A DNA stretch of 64,000 nt from Pocillopora verrucosa. Its lineage: Eukaryota > Cnidaria > Anthozoa > Scleractinia > Pocilloporidae. Where the stretch lies: positions 9,223,458-9,287,457 of the forward strand of contig NC_089314.1 of assembly GCF_036669915.1 (NCBI RefSeq), written 5' to 3'. The notes beneath the pieces were generated by a model. The model was not told the DNA's origin. It made no database searches and was given only the letters and a program-made list of their open reading frames with translations. Positions 50,801 to 62,900 of the stretch are shown here, piece by piece; position 1 is the first letter of the stretch; the number at the start of each line of letters is the position of its first letter. The translations under genes were made by a program, and so were the position numbers.

Positions 50801-53800
50801 CTTCCCTCACCCAGATGCTGAATCTTATTATGTGATCGGACAGTTGTTGATAGCCCTGTATTTATAAATTTTGGTATCCTTTGGAATGCTATTAATAGCA
50901 ATTTTTTTTTTATTTTGACTGAAATGGTCTAACATCCAGCATTATTGTACTACATTATTGAATCAGATACTTTTACATCAGAAATATCATTTAGCACATT
51001 AAGTTAGCATTGAGAAACTTTGACATTCAGAATTTGCCAGATAATAATCTCAAAATACAACTTTGTACTGTCTTGTAGACATATTTAGTTCTGGTGAGAC
51101 ATTATGCGATGAGTTACAATAATATTTTACCATTGTTCTGTTATATATTCAGCCACTCCTTTGCCTACAGCATTCTTGGATGCCAGGGAAGTGCCTCCCC
51201 CTGTTACAGTGAAATTGAGATGGAAAGATTCCAGAATGTTTAAAAATCCAGAACTTCTTGTTAAGTACACCATCATGTACCACAGAGAAGGAGACAGTTA
51301 TAACAAGGTGAAAAGTTTTGCCTTCATGTAGTCATACCCTCCCCTTCCCCAGGACAAACGGAGGCTCCTTTCTGTATCTCCAAGGGGGGGGGGAGGAAGG
51401 TTAGGCTACATGTATGTATGCACTATGAAAATTCTTACAGTACAACTGCTACTGTAACTAGCACAATCCCAGAATCCTTTCAACACTTGATTGGAAATTG
51501 CTTCAATCAAGGTCCGTGTAGTTTAATTACATATTAGCCCATAAATTACATGAATAGAAAAGAAGATCTCAGAGAGACAGCAGAGGAACAACCAAGAAAG
51601 TTAACTTTCCTCATTCCTCGTAAGAATTTTGTTTGCTATTTATTACTATCTCTATTTTTTTGCTGTTATAGAGTAAAACAATAGATTCCCGAACGAATAC
51701 TTTGATAACTGATTTGGTTGGTTTATCCTGGTATCATTTCTACTTGATGGTACGGTATGGTATGAAATCATTTGATGACAACACAACTTCATACGGTATC
51801 GACAGTGAAGCGGTTGAACGAAAATTCAGGACCAAGATTTCAGGTAATGAGGGTGAAGTCGTTTTCTAATTGAGGGTTTACATTTTATTGGTTATACTGG
51901 TTAATTATTAGAAGTTGTAACTTCGTGGGCTAATAGAATCATGATTTAGCTTGGTTTTTAAGCTGTATGAATTAAGCTCAAAACTTATCCAAATTAAATG
52001 GAACACTTTCAAGAACATGAAAAAGATATCAGTGCTAATAGTGGTTCCTAATATTGAATAAAAAGAAAAACCGCTCCAATAGAAACTATGCTAAGTGTGA
52101 TTTTTGAATGGTACCGTTATGTTTCTGTCGCCGACGGGTACATGATTATATGGAACGAATTTAAAATAAAAACTGCACTCCTTCTTAATATTGGCAGCGG
52201 TTAGAACGATTAAGTTTATTTCATTTTCGCTCGTCATTTTTTTGTTTAGAAACATCACAAAATCATGTGGCGGTTATTTTAGATGTGAGTGGTTCTAGTA
52301 GAATTTTAGCGTTAAACTTTAAATTATCTCTTTAGTGGTAATTACTAACAGCAAAATGTGGTATGATTTTTCCACCAATCGGAACGTTCGCATACCTTTA
52401 CCCTTTGGCTCCTAATTTCCTTCAAAGCATCCAATATCTCCTTGCAATATCATGTCTGAATCATATTTTAAGGTTACATGAAAAAGGGAAGTGATCAACA
52501 ACCAGAGAAGCTCTTGATTGTTAAAAAAATTCTTCTTATCAGCCCCTTAGGAAGTGTCTAGAGAAAAAGTTCGGCGAATATGCATACTGATGCTGGTTGT
52601 AAACCTAGCAGGGTGTAAAGGGTTACCAACGGAAAGCTATTTCGAAATATCAAGAGGTCCAGCAAATTAACATCACTTTGTGTGGAACATCGAGCTCTGA
52701 CAATTTTCTTTTTTCCCATTTCAGCACCAAAGCCCCCGGTAATATCGAACTGCAGTTCTTGGAGTAATCTAAATTCTAAGCCTGCCCTGACAGTCACCTG
52801 GGTTGTAAGTTCCCTCTGTTTTTTTTAATTTCTTTTAGCTCGAGTTCTTGATTGATTGCTGGGAAAAAAGTCTATTTTGTTGGGAATGCATTCTTTTTGT
52901 TGTGATATACAGTTATAAACAACCAGGTAGCTCGCAAGCAGGCGGCTCTCTACGGGTAGCCGGATTCGAGACGAGTCGGGGAGATGTTTTCCGGGGGTCT
53001 GGCACTATCAGTGTTAGACCCCTTGCAGACCTCCCGCTGGCTCGCGTTGTTCAACGCTTCATACTTTCCCGCCGGCGGAGAAACGCTTGTGCCGAAATGC
53101 TGATGATACGTGCCTGCTAGCAAGCTAGCGATCAGTTAAATTGCTCAGGGTAATACAGAGATACGTGTGCCCTGATTGGTCGAGAATTTCGTTTGTGTTC
53201 GTCGTGGCGGCATTCAACGGCTGCAGCTTCGAGTTGGTTATGCTCAGGTGAATCGTCTCTTGATTCTAGGTTCCAAAAGCGGAGTATTTCAATGGCCCAT
53301 TGAGGAATGCTGTCGTACTTTACCGTTGTCAGAGAGGAAACCAGTTAATCTCAGGAAATATAACCACCAATAATGGTAGCATTCACAGTGTGGTCATTCC
53401 TGCTCTTAAGCCGTCTGACAGATGCAATGTGCAGATGAAGCTGTGTAATGAACCGGGTCAGCTATGCAGTGTTGTTAGCGGAATTTGCCGCACTGGGGGC
53501 GACACAGAAGGTATGGGTTGACTAAAATAACCGCAGAAAGTAAACAGAAGGTCGTAAGCCCAGTGGCTCGCACCAACGGAGCTTGTTACCTTTTCCTCCA
53601 GCATGAAGATCATACAGTAGTCAGAGATTTTGTTGTTATTTTGTTTTTGATTGTTTTTTTTTTTTCCGTTGGGGCACAGTTTTCCGGTTCGTAGCGACAG
53701 TGAGCTAGTTTTGGCGATTTTCTGTTCAAGGAGTAGAACCCTGACAACAGAGGAAACAAAGCAAAAATTCCTCAGAGAAAAACTTCTTTGTACACTTTTT

Positions 53801-55347
53801 TAAACCGTTACCCATGGTGTTCACCCAATTCTATGCCCAGTCTCCTTTTCCATTTTCTTTCTTTTTTTTCCTATGATTAATTCTACCTGTGTTCTTCCTT
53901 TTTCAGTAAGTTCTGTGCCGCCATACAAGGTTTCTAAAAAAAACCTCGCCAAAACAATATTGATCGCCGTGGCAGGAGCAGTTGGAGGAATTTTTCTGGT
54001 GTTTGTCGTCTTCATGTGCTATAGGTGAGGTCGATTATTCTTTACGGATGAGGGTAGGGAAGGGGGGTCGTTGTTCACTATCGGTGGGCATAAAGTTATG
54101 TAAGGGATACTGTGTTTGTAATCAGGTGGAGGCATAGGTGGTATCTCGTTGAGTCATGTTTTAATTCAGTGAGAGAGGAAATTGCAATTTCAAATTTTCA
54201 AATTTATTTCACTTGAACTCTTTCCTACAGAAATCGTCCAAGAGGAAACAGAAGACCTCCTTTGGGAGCTGTTCTGGTAAGAGGGAAAGAAAACCATAAA
54301 TAACCCATATCATGTGTGTGAATAGATTTCAAATCGTAAATGTTAAGCTTGGTTGTAGCGTCATACATTTACGATAAATGATAAAAGGTTTCTCAATTTT
54401 TTTTTCACGACCGAACCCAAAGTACACTACACCTCTTAACTCTTGACCCTTTAGAGTGACCTACATCTAATTTCTCCTTACAATATCATCCCCGAATTAC
54501 ACACTAAGGTCACGAGATTAAAAGAAATTATCACCAACTAAAGAAGCTCTTGATGTTTAAACAAATTCTCCTTGTCAGCACCTTAGGGAATGTCTAAAGA
54601 AAATTATGGAGAGTATGCATACTGATGTTACGGTATAAAGGGTGACTATAATTAACACTATCACTATCTGACGATACATACCTGACTACAGCTAAAACAT
54701 GGAGACATCTCCATTCCACCCTCGTCAAAATCCTTTCTATTTTCGTGGTATCTTGTTTTTTTTTTTTGTTTTTTTTTTTGTTTTTGAATTTTCTTTTTGT
54801 TTGTGATCGGTTTCCAAATGGTATTGAACTCGAATTACTACAGGGTCAAGTTTACGCGCGCTCACGCTGATGGGACGTGGCCAATCTTCACAGCGTTTCA
54901 TAACATTACAAAAAGAGTGTGACTTCTACTGTTTATCGTTAACTGTTTTCTAACCCTTAAATCTTCACATCAGTATGCATATCCTTCTTTCTGTTCTCTA
55001 TATATTTCCTATGGTGCTGACAAGGAATCTGTTCAACACTCAAAACCTTTTCTGTTGGTGATCATTCCCTTTATTCTCATGACCCAAATGTTTGATTCAG
55101 GGGTGATATTGTAAAGAGAAATAAGATGTTAGTCATTGTTAGAGATTGAGAGCGTTGAAATGGTCGACAACAGGCCACCGTAAAAATTCAGTACGTTGTC
55201 TTCATCAGACATCAGTAGTTGCTAAATTAGAAGAATTTCTGTTTTTTTTTTTTTTTTCTTACACAGGATATGCCCCCAATTCATGGCTATGACGAGATCG
55301 AGGAGTCTTTGGATGATGGAAACTACGATCGATTAGAAGTAAATTAA
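44894..55347 (+). CDS. Type I membrane receptor: Ig + three FN3-like domains + TM + ITAM tail
   Basis: Exons: 44894-45044, 48124-48393, 49758-50117, 51153-51307, 51672-51843, 52725-52804, 53270-53510, 53907-54024, 54231-54276, 55267-55347. All phases agree; 557 residues. Exon 1 gives a hydrophobic leader (FWLVLRVW) that is the least certain part. Exon 2 is an Ig domain: C72, W85 and NNGSYVC with C121, several N-glycosylation sites. Exon 3 (SPPRDVWV to AYVEAINDLGTGVSN), exons 4-5 (VTVKLRWKD, YHFYLMVRYG) and exons 6-7 (APKPPVISNC, ALTVTW, CNVQMKLCNEPG) are FN3-like. Domain borders fall at phase 1 introns. The membrane span is about 494-512 (ILIAVAGAVGGIFLVFVVF). The 45-residue tail has YDEI at 539 and YDRL at 551, eight residues apart: the ITAM pattern. 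No WSXWS motif is seen, so it is not a standard cytokine receptor. It resembles immune or recognition receptors in plan; the ligand is unknown. Confidence 0.88.
46136..46342 (-). mobile_element. Possible fragment of a Crypton-like (tyrosine recombinase) element
   Basis: In a receptor intron the minus strand encodes KFVNLSDADIASLIDDAI followed by NTKKATAWGISVLKS. This resembles the N-terminal helical domain common to Crypton-derived proteins such as the ZMYM/QRICH1/KCTD1-like family, which reads roughly 'two short acidic helices, then NTKK and a helix'. It is only a fragment; the recombinase core is not seen. Recognition is from pattern memory and is weak. Confidence 0.3.
46941..48035. mobile_element. 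MITE-like element split by a later foldback insertion
   Basis: Left of 46984 the sequence TAACCCATGAGCG to TATCACCTCTGAAT matches the start of the local MITE family. Right of 47884 CAAACATTAAGGTCATGGG to TTACAAAGGGTTAA supplies the remainder. Removing 46984-47875 and one copy of the duplicated CCTCTGAAT restores a standard family member. Confidence 0.7.
46984..47875. mobile_element. Foldback DNA element, 892 bp, with 9-bp target-site duplication
   Basis: The termini are GGGTGTGGACAGAACGTG and, on the other strand, GGGTCTGGACAAAACGTG. Inside each arm come minisatellite copies of GGCCTACCCTATGGCCTACC (left) or the inverse (right), then GGTGGTCAGATTTCTAAAAA (left) matched inversely by TTTTTAAAAATCTGACCACC (right). 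CCTCTGAAT flanks it on both sides (46975-46983 and 47876-47884). A nine-base duplication is typical of Mutator-like elements. There is no coding capacity; a G/A-rich minisatellite lies near 47224-47262. Confidence 0.8.
48740..49717 (-). mobile_element. Pogo/Tigger-type DNA transposon remnant
   Basis: The inverted ends read CTGTATTTACCTGTGTATAATG on the left and, complemented, TCGTATTTACCTGTGTATAATG on the right (quoted in part), flanked by TA. On the minus strand near 49335-49541 a decayed transposase frame contains NIDLAVIPGGFTFLLQLLDV followed by NKLFKDGVRKH. This is the well-known DDE-domain block of pogo/Tigger/jerky transposases. Most of the transposase is missing, so this is an internally deleted, inactive copy. 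It sits in the intron between the Ig and first FN3 exons of the receptor. Confidence 0.75.
52397..52625. mobile_element. MITE-like element in a receptor intron
   Basis: It starts TTTACCCTTTGGCTCC, ends GGGTGTAAAGGGTTA and contains AATATGCATACTGATGCTGG and GAGAAGCTCTTGATTGTTAA, blocks shared with the copies at 54434 and 59275. Confidence 0.65.
54434..54643. mobile_element. MITE-like element in a receptor intron
   Basis: Blocks: TAATTTCTCCTTACAATATC, GAAGCTCTTGATGTTTAA and AGTATGCATACTGATGTTAC, ending ATAAAGGGTG. Same family and orientation as 52397-52625. Confidence 0.65.
54953..55158. mobile_element. MITE-like element, opposite orientation
   Basis: It reads TAACCCTTAAATCTTCACATC at the start and continues with AGTATGCATATCC, GGTGATCATTCCCTTTATTC and GGGGTGATATTGTAAAGAG: the family in reverse. 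It lies in the last receptor intron, shortly before the ITAM exon. Confidence 0.65.
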
Positions 55348-56931
55348 ATGGATCAACTTACTAATGAAGACCAACCAATGGCAAGAAAGAAAGTCGACTA
55401 GACTAGACTAGTAGACTAGAAAAGCAGCGGTGACTATACTGAAGTAAAGGGGTGTGGTATTTTATGTACGTAAGTATTTTGGGGAAAATAAGACATTGTT
55501 CTCCTCTGCGCACTGCGCATGCCTGCCCGTCGGTAACAATTGCTTCTTTTCTCGTGATAGTTTCGGCTGTTAAACTCAAGTAAATAATCATCGTCGAGGT
55601 ACCAGTGCACACCAAAATAGACCGTTTCCGAGATGTGCAAAGCCTCTGTTTTAAACCGAGGCTGTGTCTGGGGCCTTTGATCGGGAAATGATCATGTAAA
55701 CACCATGCAAATAAAACTCTTTCCCGTAAGAAAGGTTTTGCAATGGGCCTCGTTTGAAACTGAGAGGTATTAGAACTCGGAAATCGCACCTTAACAATAC
55801 CGCAAAAGAACGCATGGCATATTTTTGGACTCTTCCGGGTAGAACTTCGGGTAGAAAACTTGACGAGTTTACTGGCCGTGAACTGAGGAAATTTTTGTTG
55901 CAATGGAGTAAGAATGCGCTTAGGAGAATGGAGAGCCTCAAATTCCCCAGACAACGTCCGTATGGGCGCACTGATATATAATAGGTGGGAAAAAATATAG
56001 CAGATACGGCAGAAAACGGCACAGTAGCTTTGCAAAAGACTGGCAAAGGCCGGGAAAAAAAAAAAGGAAAAGGGCTTTGAAATGTAAATAAATGAAGAAG
56101 GAGATAGTTGTTCCACATAAAGCACATCAAATTTAAAGATAATTCGACGCTGTTTATTCGTAAACGTAACTAGTACGTACTTGATGAAAATCACATAACA
56201 ACACACTGGATAAGGTTTGAAACGAGAAGCGTGCCTTTAAGTTGAGTACAGATAACAAAATAGCCAATAAACATTTGGTTGCACGAACAACTTTTCACCG
56301 AATTGGATGTAAACATTCACCACTTTCGCCTACATTGAGGTGAATAATTGTTTTAGTGCGTACCTTGCAGAAGTAAAAAAAGTTAGTTTAATTCTGTCAA
56401 AATACCGAAAAGTGGTCGGAAATCAAACTCTTGACGCACAATTTTGACTCTTCCGCTGCTTGGAGGTGAAGAATACTTGTTACTCACTTCCAAAAAAACC
56501 AATCAGCCTTATTCACCAGTGTAGTATATATTATTACCTAGTGTAATACCTATATTTATTTTCTTCATCTCAGAAATAATGAACGTAGTGCATTACACAG
56601 TACACAGATGTCAATAGACATGAGTTCATTCGACCAGCCCAGAATTTTCTTTCAGTTGCATCAGGTGTCTTAGATTTTCTTGCCATAAAAATTGGCAGAG
56701 TATACAATACTAATTTTTATAAAAACGGATAGTTACCTTTAATTTTCAAAGGAAAAGGGATCAGAGTAAAATTAGATATGTGCAGCAAATGAATGAAACA
56801 AGAGCACATGATAATTCATGGTTGGCTTACGATACCTATTATAATTGTAGGGAGCCGATTTAATCGATTTCGATTATTTGTAACAAAGAAATGGGATTAA
56901 TATTAAAGGAAAGCTTCCAATATGAAAATCG
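55348..56931. other. Convergent spacer between the receptor and HSD17B12-like genes
   Basis: It should contain both 3' UTRs. A 267-codon open frame on the minus strand (55403-56206) and a shorter plus-strand frame (55754-55981) overlap but show no recognised domain. Nothing else is seen. Confidence 0.4.
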
Positions 56932-59900
56932 TCACTGCTTTCTATTTCTAAGAACAACTCGACGGATTTGATTGTTGAGCAAAGTAGCGGTGCACATCCA
57001 GAGCCATTCGGGACAAAAACTAACAAACCAACCCTAAAGATAAAACAACAAAAACAAAAACAAACAAAAGAGATATGAAAGGCAATTTCAATTATGCGAA
57101 TGAATAGATAAGAAAAATCATCAACAATGCACCGTTGGGCTTTCCAAGGCCAGGGATGGCTTGGGCATGTTGGTTTGGTAATACAAGTTGGTTTTTGTGT
57201 AATACAAGAGTTGTAAAGTTCTCTAGAGGTTGCGGAGAGTTGTGGGTGCAGATAACAACAAAAAAAAAACCAAACAAACAAACAAATGTGCTTAAAAATA
57301 TTACAAATAAACTCTTGCGATCATTAGAAGGTCATCATCAGAGTGTAAAGGGAACATTTATGGCTCGCCTTAAAGAACTAAATTAACACAAAAAATTAGA
57401 AAATCAATAAAATAGAAAGTTTTCCCAGTTTTATATTGTGCCTAACAGCACCTCTGCTTGGTTTTGTTATTTTGTTTTTCTTTGTTTGTTTTTTTCTAAC
57501 CAGAAGTAAATCTCTCATTAGTTTCAGAGGCAAAATAAAGTGTGAATCCCCATTCAGTAACTAAAATAATTTTGTTTCTTCAATGAATTCCAAAATTAGC
57601 CAGGCATGCATAAGTTGAAGTTCCTTAAAAAGAAAAATACCGAAAACCAAGACCACCGCTAGGAGCAAAAAAAAAAAAAAAAGAAAAAATTGAGTGAGGC
57701 GTTAGATAAAGAATGCGTGAAAAGCTATAGTAGCATGAAAAACTGTAAATAAAATAGTGAAATACCTGAATACCATGACTCCAATAGCCTGTGTTTCGTC
57801 TTGACAATCCCAGTGTGTAAAGTGCACTCTTCACGTACGTTTCAGGTGATGGAACAACGATATTAGCTTTTGTACCGTATGTCATGGCTGTGGCCACGTA
57901 AAACGGTCTCAGAGACTGGAACAGAGGAAACACCATTTAGCGTTTGTTTCACCAGTTCAATTTCAATAATTCATTTTCTTGTTACTAGTTTTTGTACCGT
58001 TTACTTTTCAAATAATTCAGTGTATCACTACATTCCTTTGTGTAATACTACTGGTAATTTTTTTTCCTTGTGCAATAAATTTGAAACTTGAGTGTTATCA
58101 TCTCTGGAACAATGCATTTCGTTCTAAATTTATCAAGAGGATTTGGTGATACAGGGAAATCAGACTGTGGCTGAGAAATTCGATCATTCTTTGCTAAAAC
58201 ATGAAGAGATACTGAAAAGTTACATGCATATAAACCATCATTGAGATCAAAAGAAGCCAAAAAGGCAAAATATCAAGTATTAATTAGAAACCAATATATT
58301 TAAAGAAGAACTACAAGTTTGTCACTTAGAGCAAATTAATTTTCAAATCAATGTTGAAAACAAAATCGTCAACTTTTTTCTTTTTGAAATGCTGTGCTGT
58401 TATGGTCGCTGTCATTGGTCCGTAGGTGTGTATAGATGACACAATGTAAAATCAGCCGTGACTCCAAAGATTCGCCCATATTTTTTTAAGAAGATTGTAA
58501 AAAAACGGTTGGAGACTTCTTGCGGGAACTTTCTCAACCTCGCTACTAAGGAGATGGGGACATGTAGACACAAAAATATTCAGTTGCTTAAATGTAAAAT
58601 CATACCTGAACTTCAATCCCTTGCGGGGCATACTCAAAAGCAAGAGCACGCGAAAAACTGTCCACAAATTCCTGTTTGGAACAACAGCAAAAGAGAATGA
58701 ATTGAGTACGTGAAATGTGCGAGTAATTGGGTAACATATCTTTAATAGTTTAGGTTAATGAGGCGTGGCCACCAAGTGGAAAAGTGGAAAAGCGTTCACC
58801 TGCGACTCTTCGAAAGAGAGACTACGCTTAGACTGAAAATAGGCATAAAGAATTAAGGTTGCCGTCAAGAAAACGGAGATTTTTTCAAACTAGTTGTGCT
58901 ACTGCACACGTTACTTTAATAGATAAACCAGGCTTTCATCCGCAGAACTAACAAGACACTTCAGTTGCCTTATCAAAGGTCTCTTTTCTAGTACAAAGCA
59001 AACAAACATACAAAAAAGATGGAAGAACAACAAAGAAACGAGTAATTAAAACAGATATCTGGATCACCAGAGTAGAAAAAAAAACGACACAACAATGAAA
59101 AAAAACACAAAAATTATAAATGTACATGATTTTTTTTACCTTAGTTGCAGCATAGACTGTCATCTGGGGTGTAGGCAACTCTCCTGCACTAGACGACATG
59201 TTAATAATTGCGCCCCGTTTCCTGAAAGTTGTCACAACATGGTAAGCTACGAAGAATTGGAAAAGTTCTAACTTAACCCTTTAAACCCTAACATCAGTAT
59301 GCATACTCTCCACACTGGTCTTTATACATTTCCTCGGGCGCTGACAAGGAGAATTTGTTTAACAATCAAGAGCTTCTTAACTTAGTGATCATTTCCTTTA
59401 TTCTCGTAAGCTACACGAATGATCCAGGAATGATATTATAAGGAGAAATTAGATGCTAGTCACTTTTAGCGGTCACAGGGCTTAGAGGGGAAGATAAATA
59501 CTGTTACGCCATATCAGAGGTAGTGATCCTCTCTTGGGTGATTGGCATGGAGAGGCTTAGTGAAGGGAGGGGGGCTTATTAGAGAGAGATAATAAGAAAG
59601 GGGGGGGGAGATTTGTTGGAGAAGATGGTTTCTTAGAGAGAGGGCTCTGAAGATGAGGGCTCAACAAAGAGGCATGCTTATTAGAGAGAACGTTATTGTA
59701 GAGAGGGGCTTATAAGAGGGGGACTATTAGAAAGATGTCAGGTTAATCGTAAAGGGGCTTATTAGAGTGGGGGATTATCAGAGAGGAGGCTTATTGGAGA
59801 GGGGACTAATTAGAGAGGGGCTTGTTAAGAAGGAGGTTTGTTAAAGAGGGGGCTTATTAGAGAGGAAACTTATTAGAGAAGGGGCTCATTAGAGAGGAGA

Positions 59901-62900
59901 CTAATTAGAGAGGGGGCTTATTAGAGAGGGACCGGGCTTATCAGAGAGGGGGCCTACCAGAGAGAGGGGGCATATTAGAGAGGGGACTTATTAGAGAAGG
60001 GGCTTATCAGGGAGGAACCAGGCTAATCAGAGAGGGGGCTAAATAGAGAGGGGAGTAATTAGAGAAGGAGCTTATTAGAGAGGGAACTAACTAGAGAGAG
60101 TGCTTATTGCAGAGGGAGCTTATTAGAGAGGGGGCCTATTAGAGAAGGGAATTATCAGAGAGGGACCAGGCTAATCAGAGCTGCTACTTATTAGAGAGGG
60201 ACCGTGCCAATCAGAAAGGGGGCTTACCAGGGACTAAGCATATTAGAGAGGGGGCTTATTAGAGAAGGGGCTTATCAGGGAGGAATCAGGCTAATCAGAG
60301 GTGGAGCTTATTAGAGAGGTGAGTAATTAGTGAGAGCTTTTTGCAAAGGGGGCTTATTAGAGAGGGGGCCCATCAGAGAGGGGGCCTATAAGATAAAGGG
60401 CTTATTAGAGAAGGGGTTTATTAGAGAGGGGGCTTATTAGAGAGGGGGCTTATTAGAGAGGGGGCTTATTAGAGAGGGGGCTTATTAGAGAGGGGGCTTA
60501 TTAGAGAGAGACCAGGCTAATCAGAGCTGGTACTTATTAGAGAGGGACCAGACTAATCAGAGCTGGTACTTACTAGAGAGGGACCTGGCTAATCAGAGAG
60601 GGGGCTTATTAGAGAGGTGCCACACTAATCAGAGAGGGGGCTCATTAGAGAGGCGCTGTGCTAATTACAGAGGGGGCTCAGTAGAAAGGAGACTAAATAG
60701 CAGAGAAGGTGCTTATTACAGAAGGGGCTCATCAGAGAAAGGGACTTCTCAGAGAGAGAGGCTTACAGGAGAGAGAAATAATAGATGGGGGATTTATTGA
60801 AGAGGAGGGTTGATAAGAGAGAGGGCTTTTAAGACGGGGGCCAATGAAGGAGAGGGACTTATTAGAGAGGCCCTATAAGAGAGGGACTAGGCTTATCAGA
60901 GAGAAAGGCTTATTTGGATGTCATGGTAAATGAAGGATTCTGTTTTGCTTGGTTTAAACCGCTTTGTTAAAACTTAACCTAGCCACAGTTTTCCATTGGT
61001 CATTCATGCATGTGCTTTCTTTGAACAAAAGACAAGGATGAACCTACCTTTTACACATCTGGGGTAAAACAACATGTGTCATCTAAAAAGGAAACTCTAA
61101 AGGTTACCAAGAGCATGACATAGTATGAGGATATTATGAGAAGTTGACAGTTAATACTTTTGTACTAAAGCTGGACAGGTGTAAAGCATACCAAGAAATA
61201 AAGTCATTATCATACATTGTTCCAAATAAAGGAAAATTCCAGCTTCTTCATTGGTATTCCTAAGAACCTGGAGCACAATCAAACCACTTATTTGCAGAAA
61301 TTTTTTTATCATTATTACTTGTCAAATATTAAATAAAACAATTTTAATCAATGTCAAATATTATAAATATTCATTTACATCCAAAGTATCTCAAGATACT
61401 TTGGAGTTAATTTAATCAGAGTTACATGTAATATTGTTTTTATTAAGGATACACCTAGGATAGCCGATAGTTATAGGCATTACTATAATTGATAAACTCA
61501 CAATCTGTCACATGACCTAAAATTAACACTTACCATTATAAGCGAAGTCATGTTAATATTTATCAAGTCAAAAAGTTTCTGCATTTTAAAGAGAAGACAA
61601 AAATGTTTGCAGTCTTATTCAGTTTTGAAAAACTGACATGCCATGGGAGTATATGTTATTTTATTTGAGTTCTCAGAACTTTCAAGAAATGGGCCTCTGG
61701 TAATGAATTTAGGCGAACGGCTTCTTGCCTGGATAGGATGTTATCCTATCAGGCATTAAGTGAATCAAACAATAGAAGAGAGACAAAAATGGAAAAAAAA
61801 AATGATGCATATGATTTAACCACAATGTACTTCAGTGTATAACTTAAAATGTCAAAATGCTGAGGCTGACATTTTTAACAAAGCTAGGAGAATTTAATGT
61901 TACCTGTTTGGGAACATCCAAAAAGTATTGTGGATAGTCATACATTACACCAACGTTGTTCACTAAAAAATTGAAAAAAAAAAAGAAGAAAAATGAGAAA
62001 AAAAAGAGAAAAGGCGGTGAGAGAAATGGCATAATTCTAACATGCTGAGGCTTTTTAAAACAATGAAAAAAAGGAACTTTTATGCAGATGCCTAGAATTA
62101 TGACCCATCCCCAGGACTACACCATACGGCAAGCTTAAAGGTGGTAAGCATATATCAACTATATCTCTGCACAAGTAGGATCTACAGAAAATATAGCATG
62201 TGGGTCATGCAGTTCACTGTTTCTTACTTGTAATAATTATCATTATTAACCAATGAAATTACACGTCTTCAGAAAAGTAAGTACTGATTGAATGCCTGCC
62301 TTGTATTGGTCCTTGATCTCTTAAATTCAATAATGCTGGGTACTACCTTTATAAATATAATTTCTCACCTAAAATGCCTATGTCGAGTCCTTGTAGTGAA
62401 GTGGTTATTTTCTGGTAAACATCCTGTGTGGCAAAGTCTATTGGGATGATACATGTTTCAACCTTGCACTCTTTTTCTATAATACAAGAATTGCGACATA
62501 AGTTTGTAATATTATAAAGTTAAAAATGATCGAAGAGGAACTACCTCTAGAAAATACTCCCTGGACATTCACACAATTGCTCTGAAAACATATTCTCAGT
62601 TGTCATCAATCTAAGATAATTGTTAACACTAATTTCTCCTCCACCCCTTCTCCCCACTTGAATAACCTCTGATTAATGGCATGTTTAAACACTCTTGAAT
62701 TTTCAGAAATTAGGGTAACTGGGTATGGAAAACCATAAGAGAAATTAGAAAACAAAATTTTACCAATGTTCAATGTGTCAACCAAAACATTTAATCCATA
62801 AAAACTTCTTAATATTGTCTTTTATAAGCTATAGCACTAAAAAATTTAAACACCTATTTTTTTTTCACTAACCTATGGTCTCTGCAACCTTTTCCAATTT

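Noticed and set aside
49758-53510. Class I cytokine receptor identity for the Ig/FN3 gene
   Set aside because: No WSXWS motif, no typical four-cysteine N-terminal FN3 pattern that I can place, and no Box1-like sequence in the tail; the ITAM fits better.
55403-56206. 267-codon minus-strand open frame after the receptor
   Set aside because: Composition is Phe/Ser/Leu-rich with no domain, it overlaps other frames of similar quality on both strands, and no splice or start context supports it. It stays possible but unsupported.
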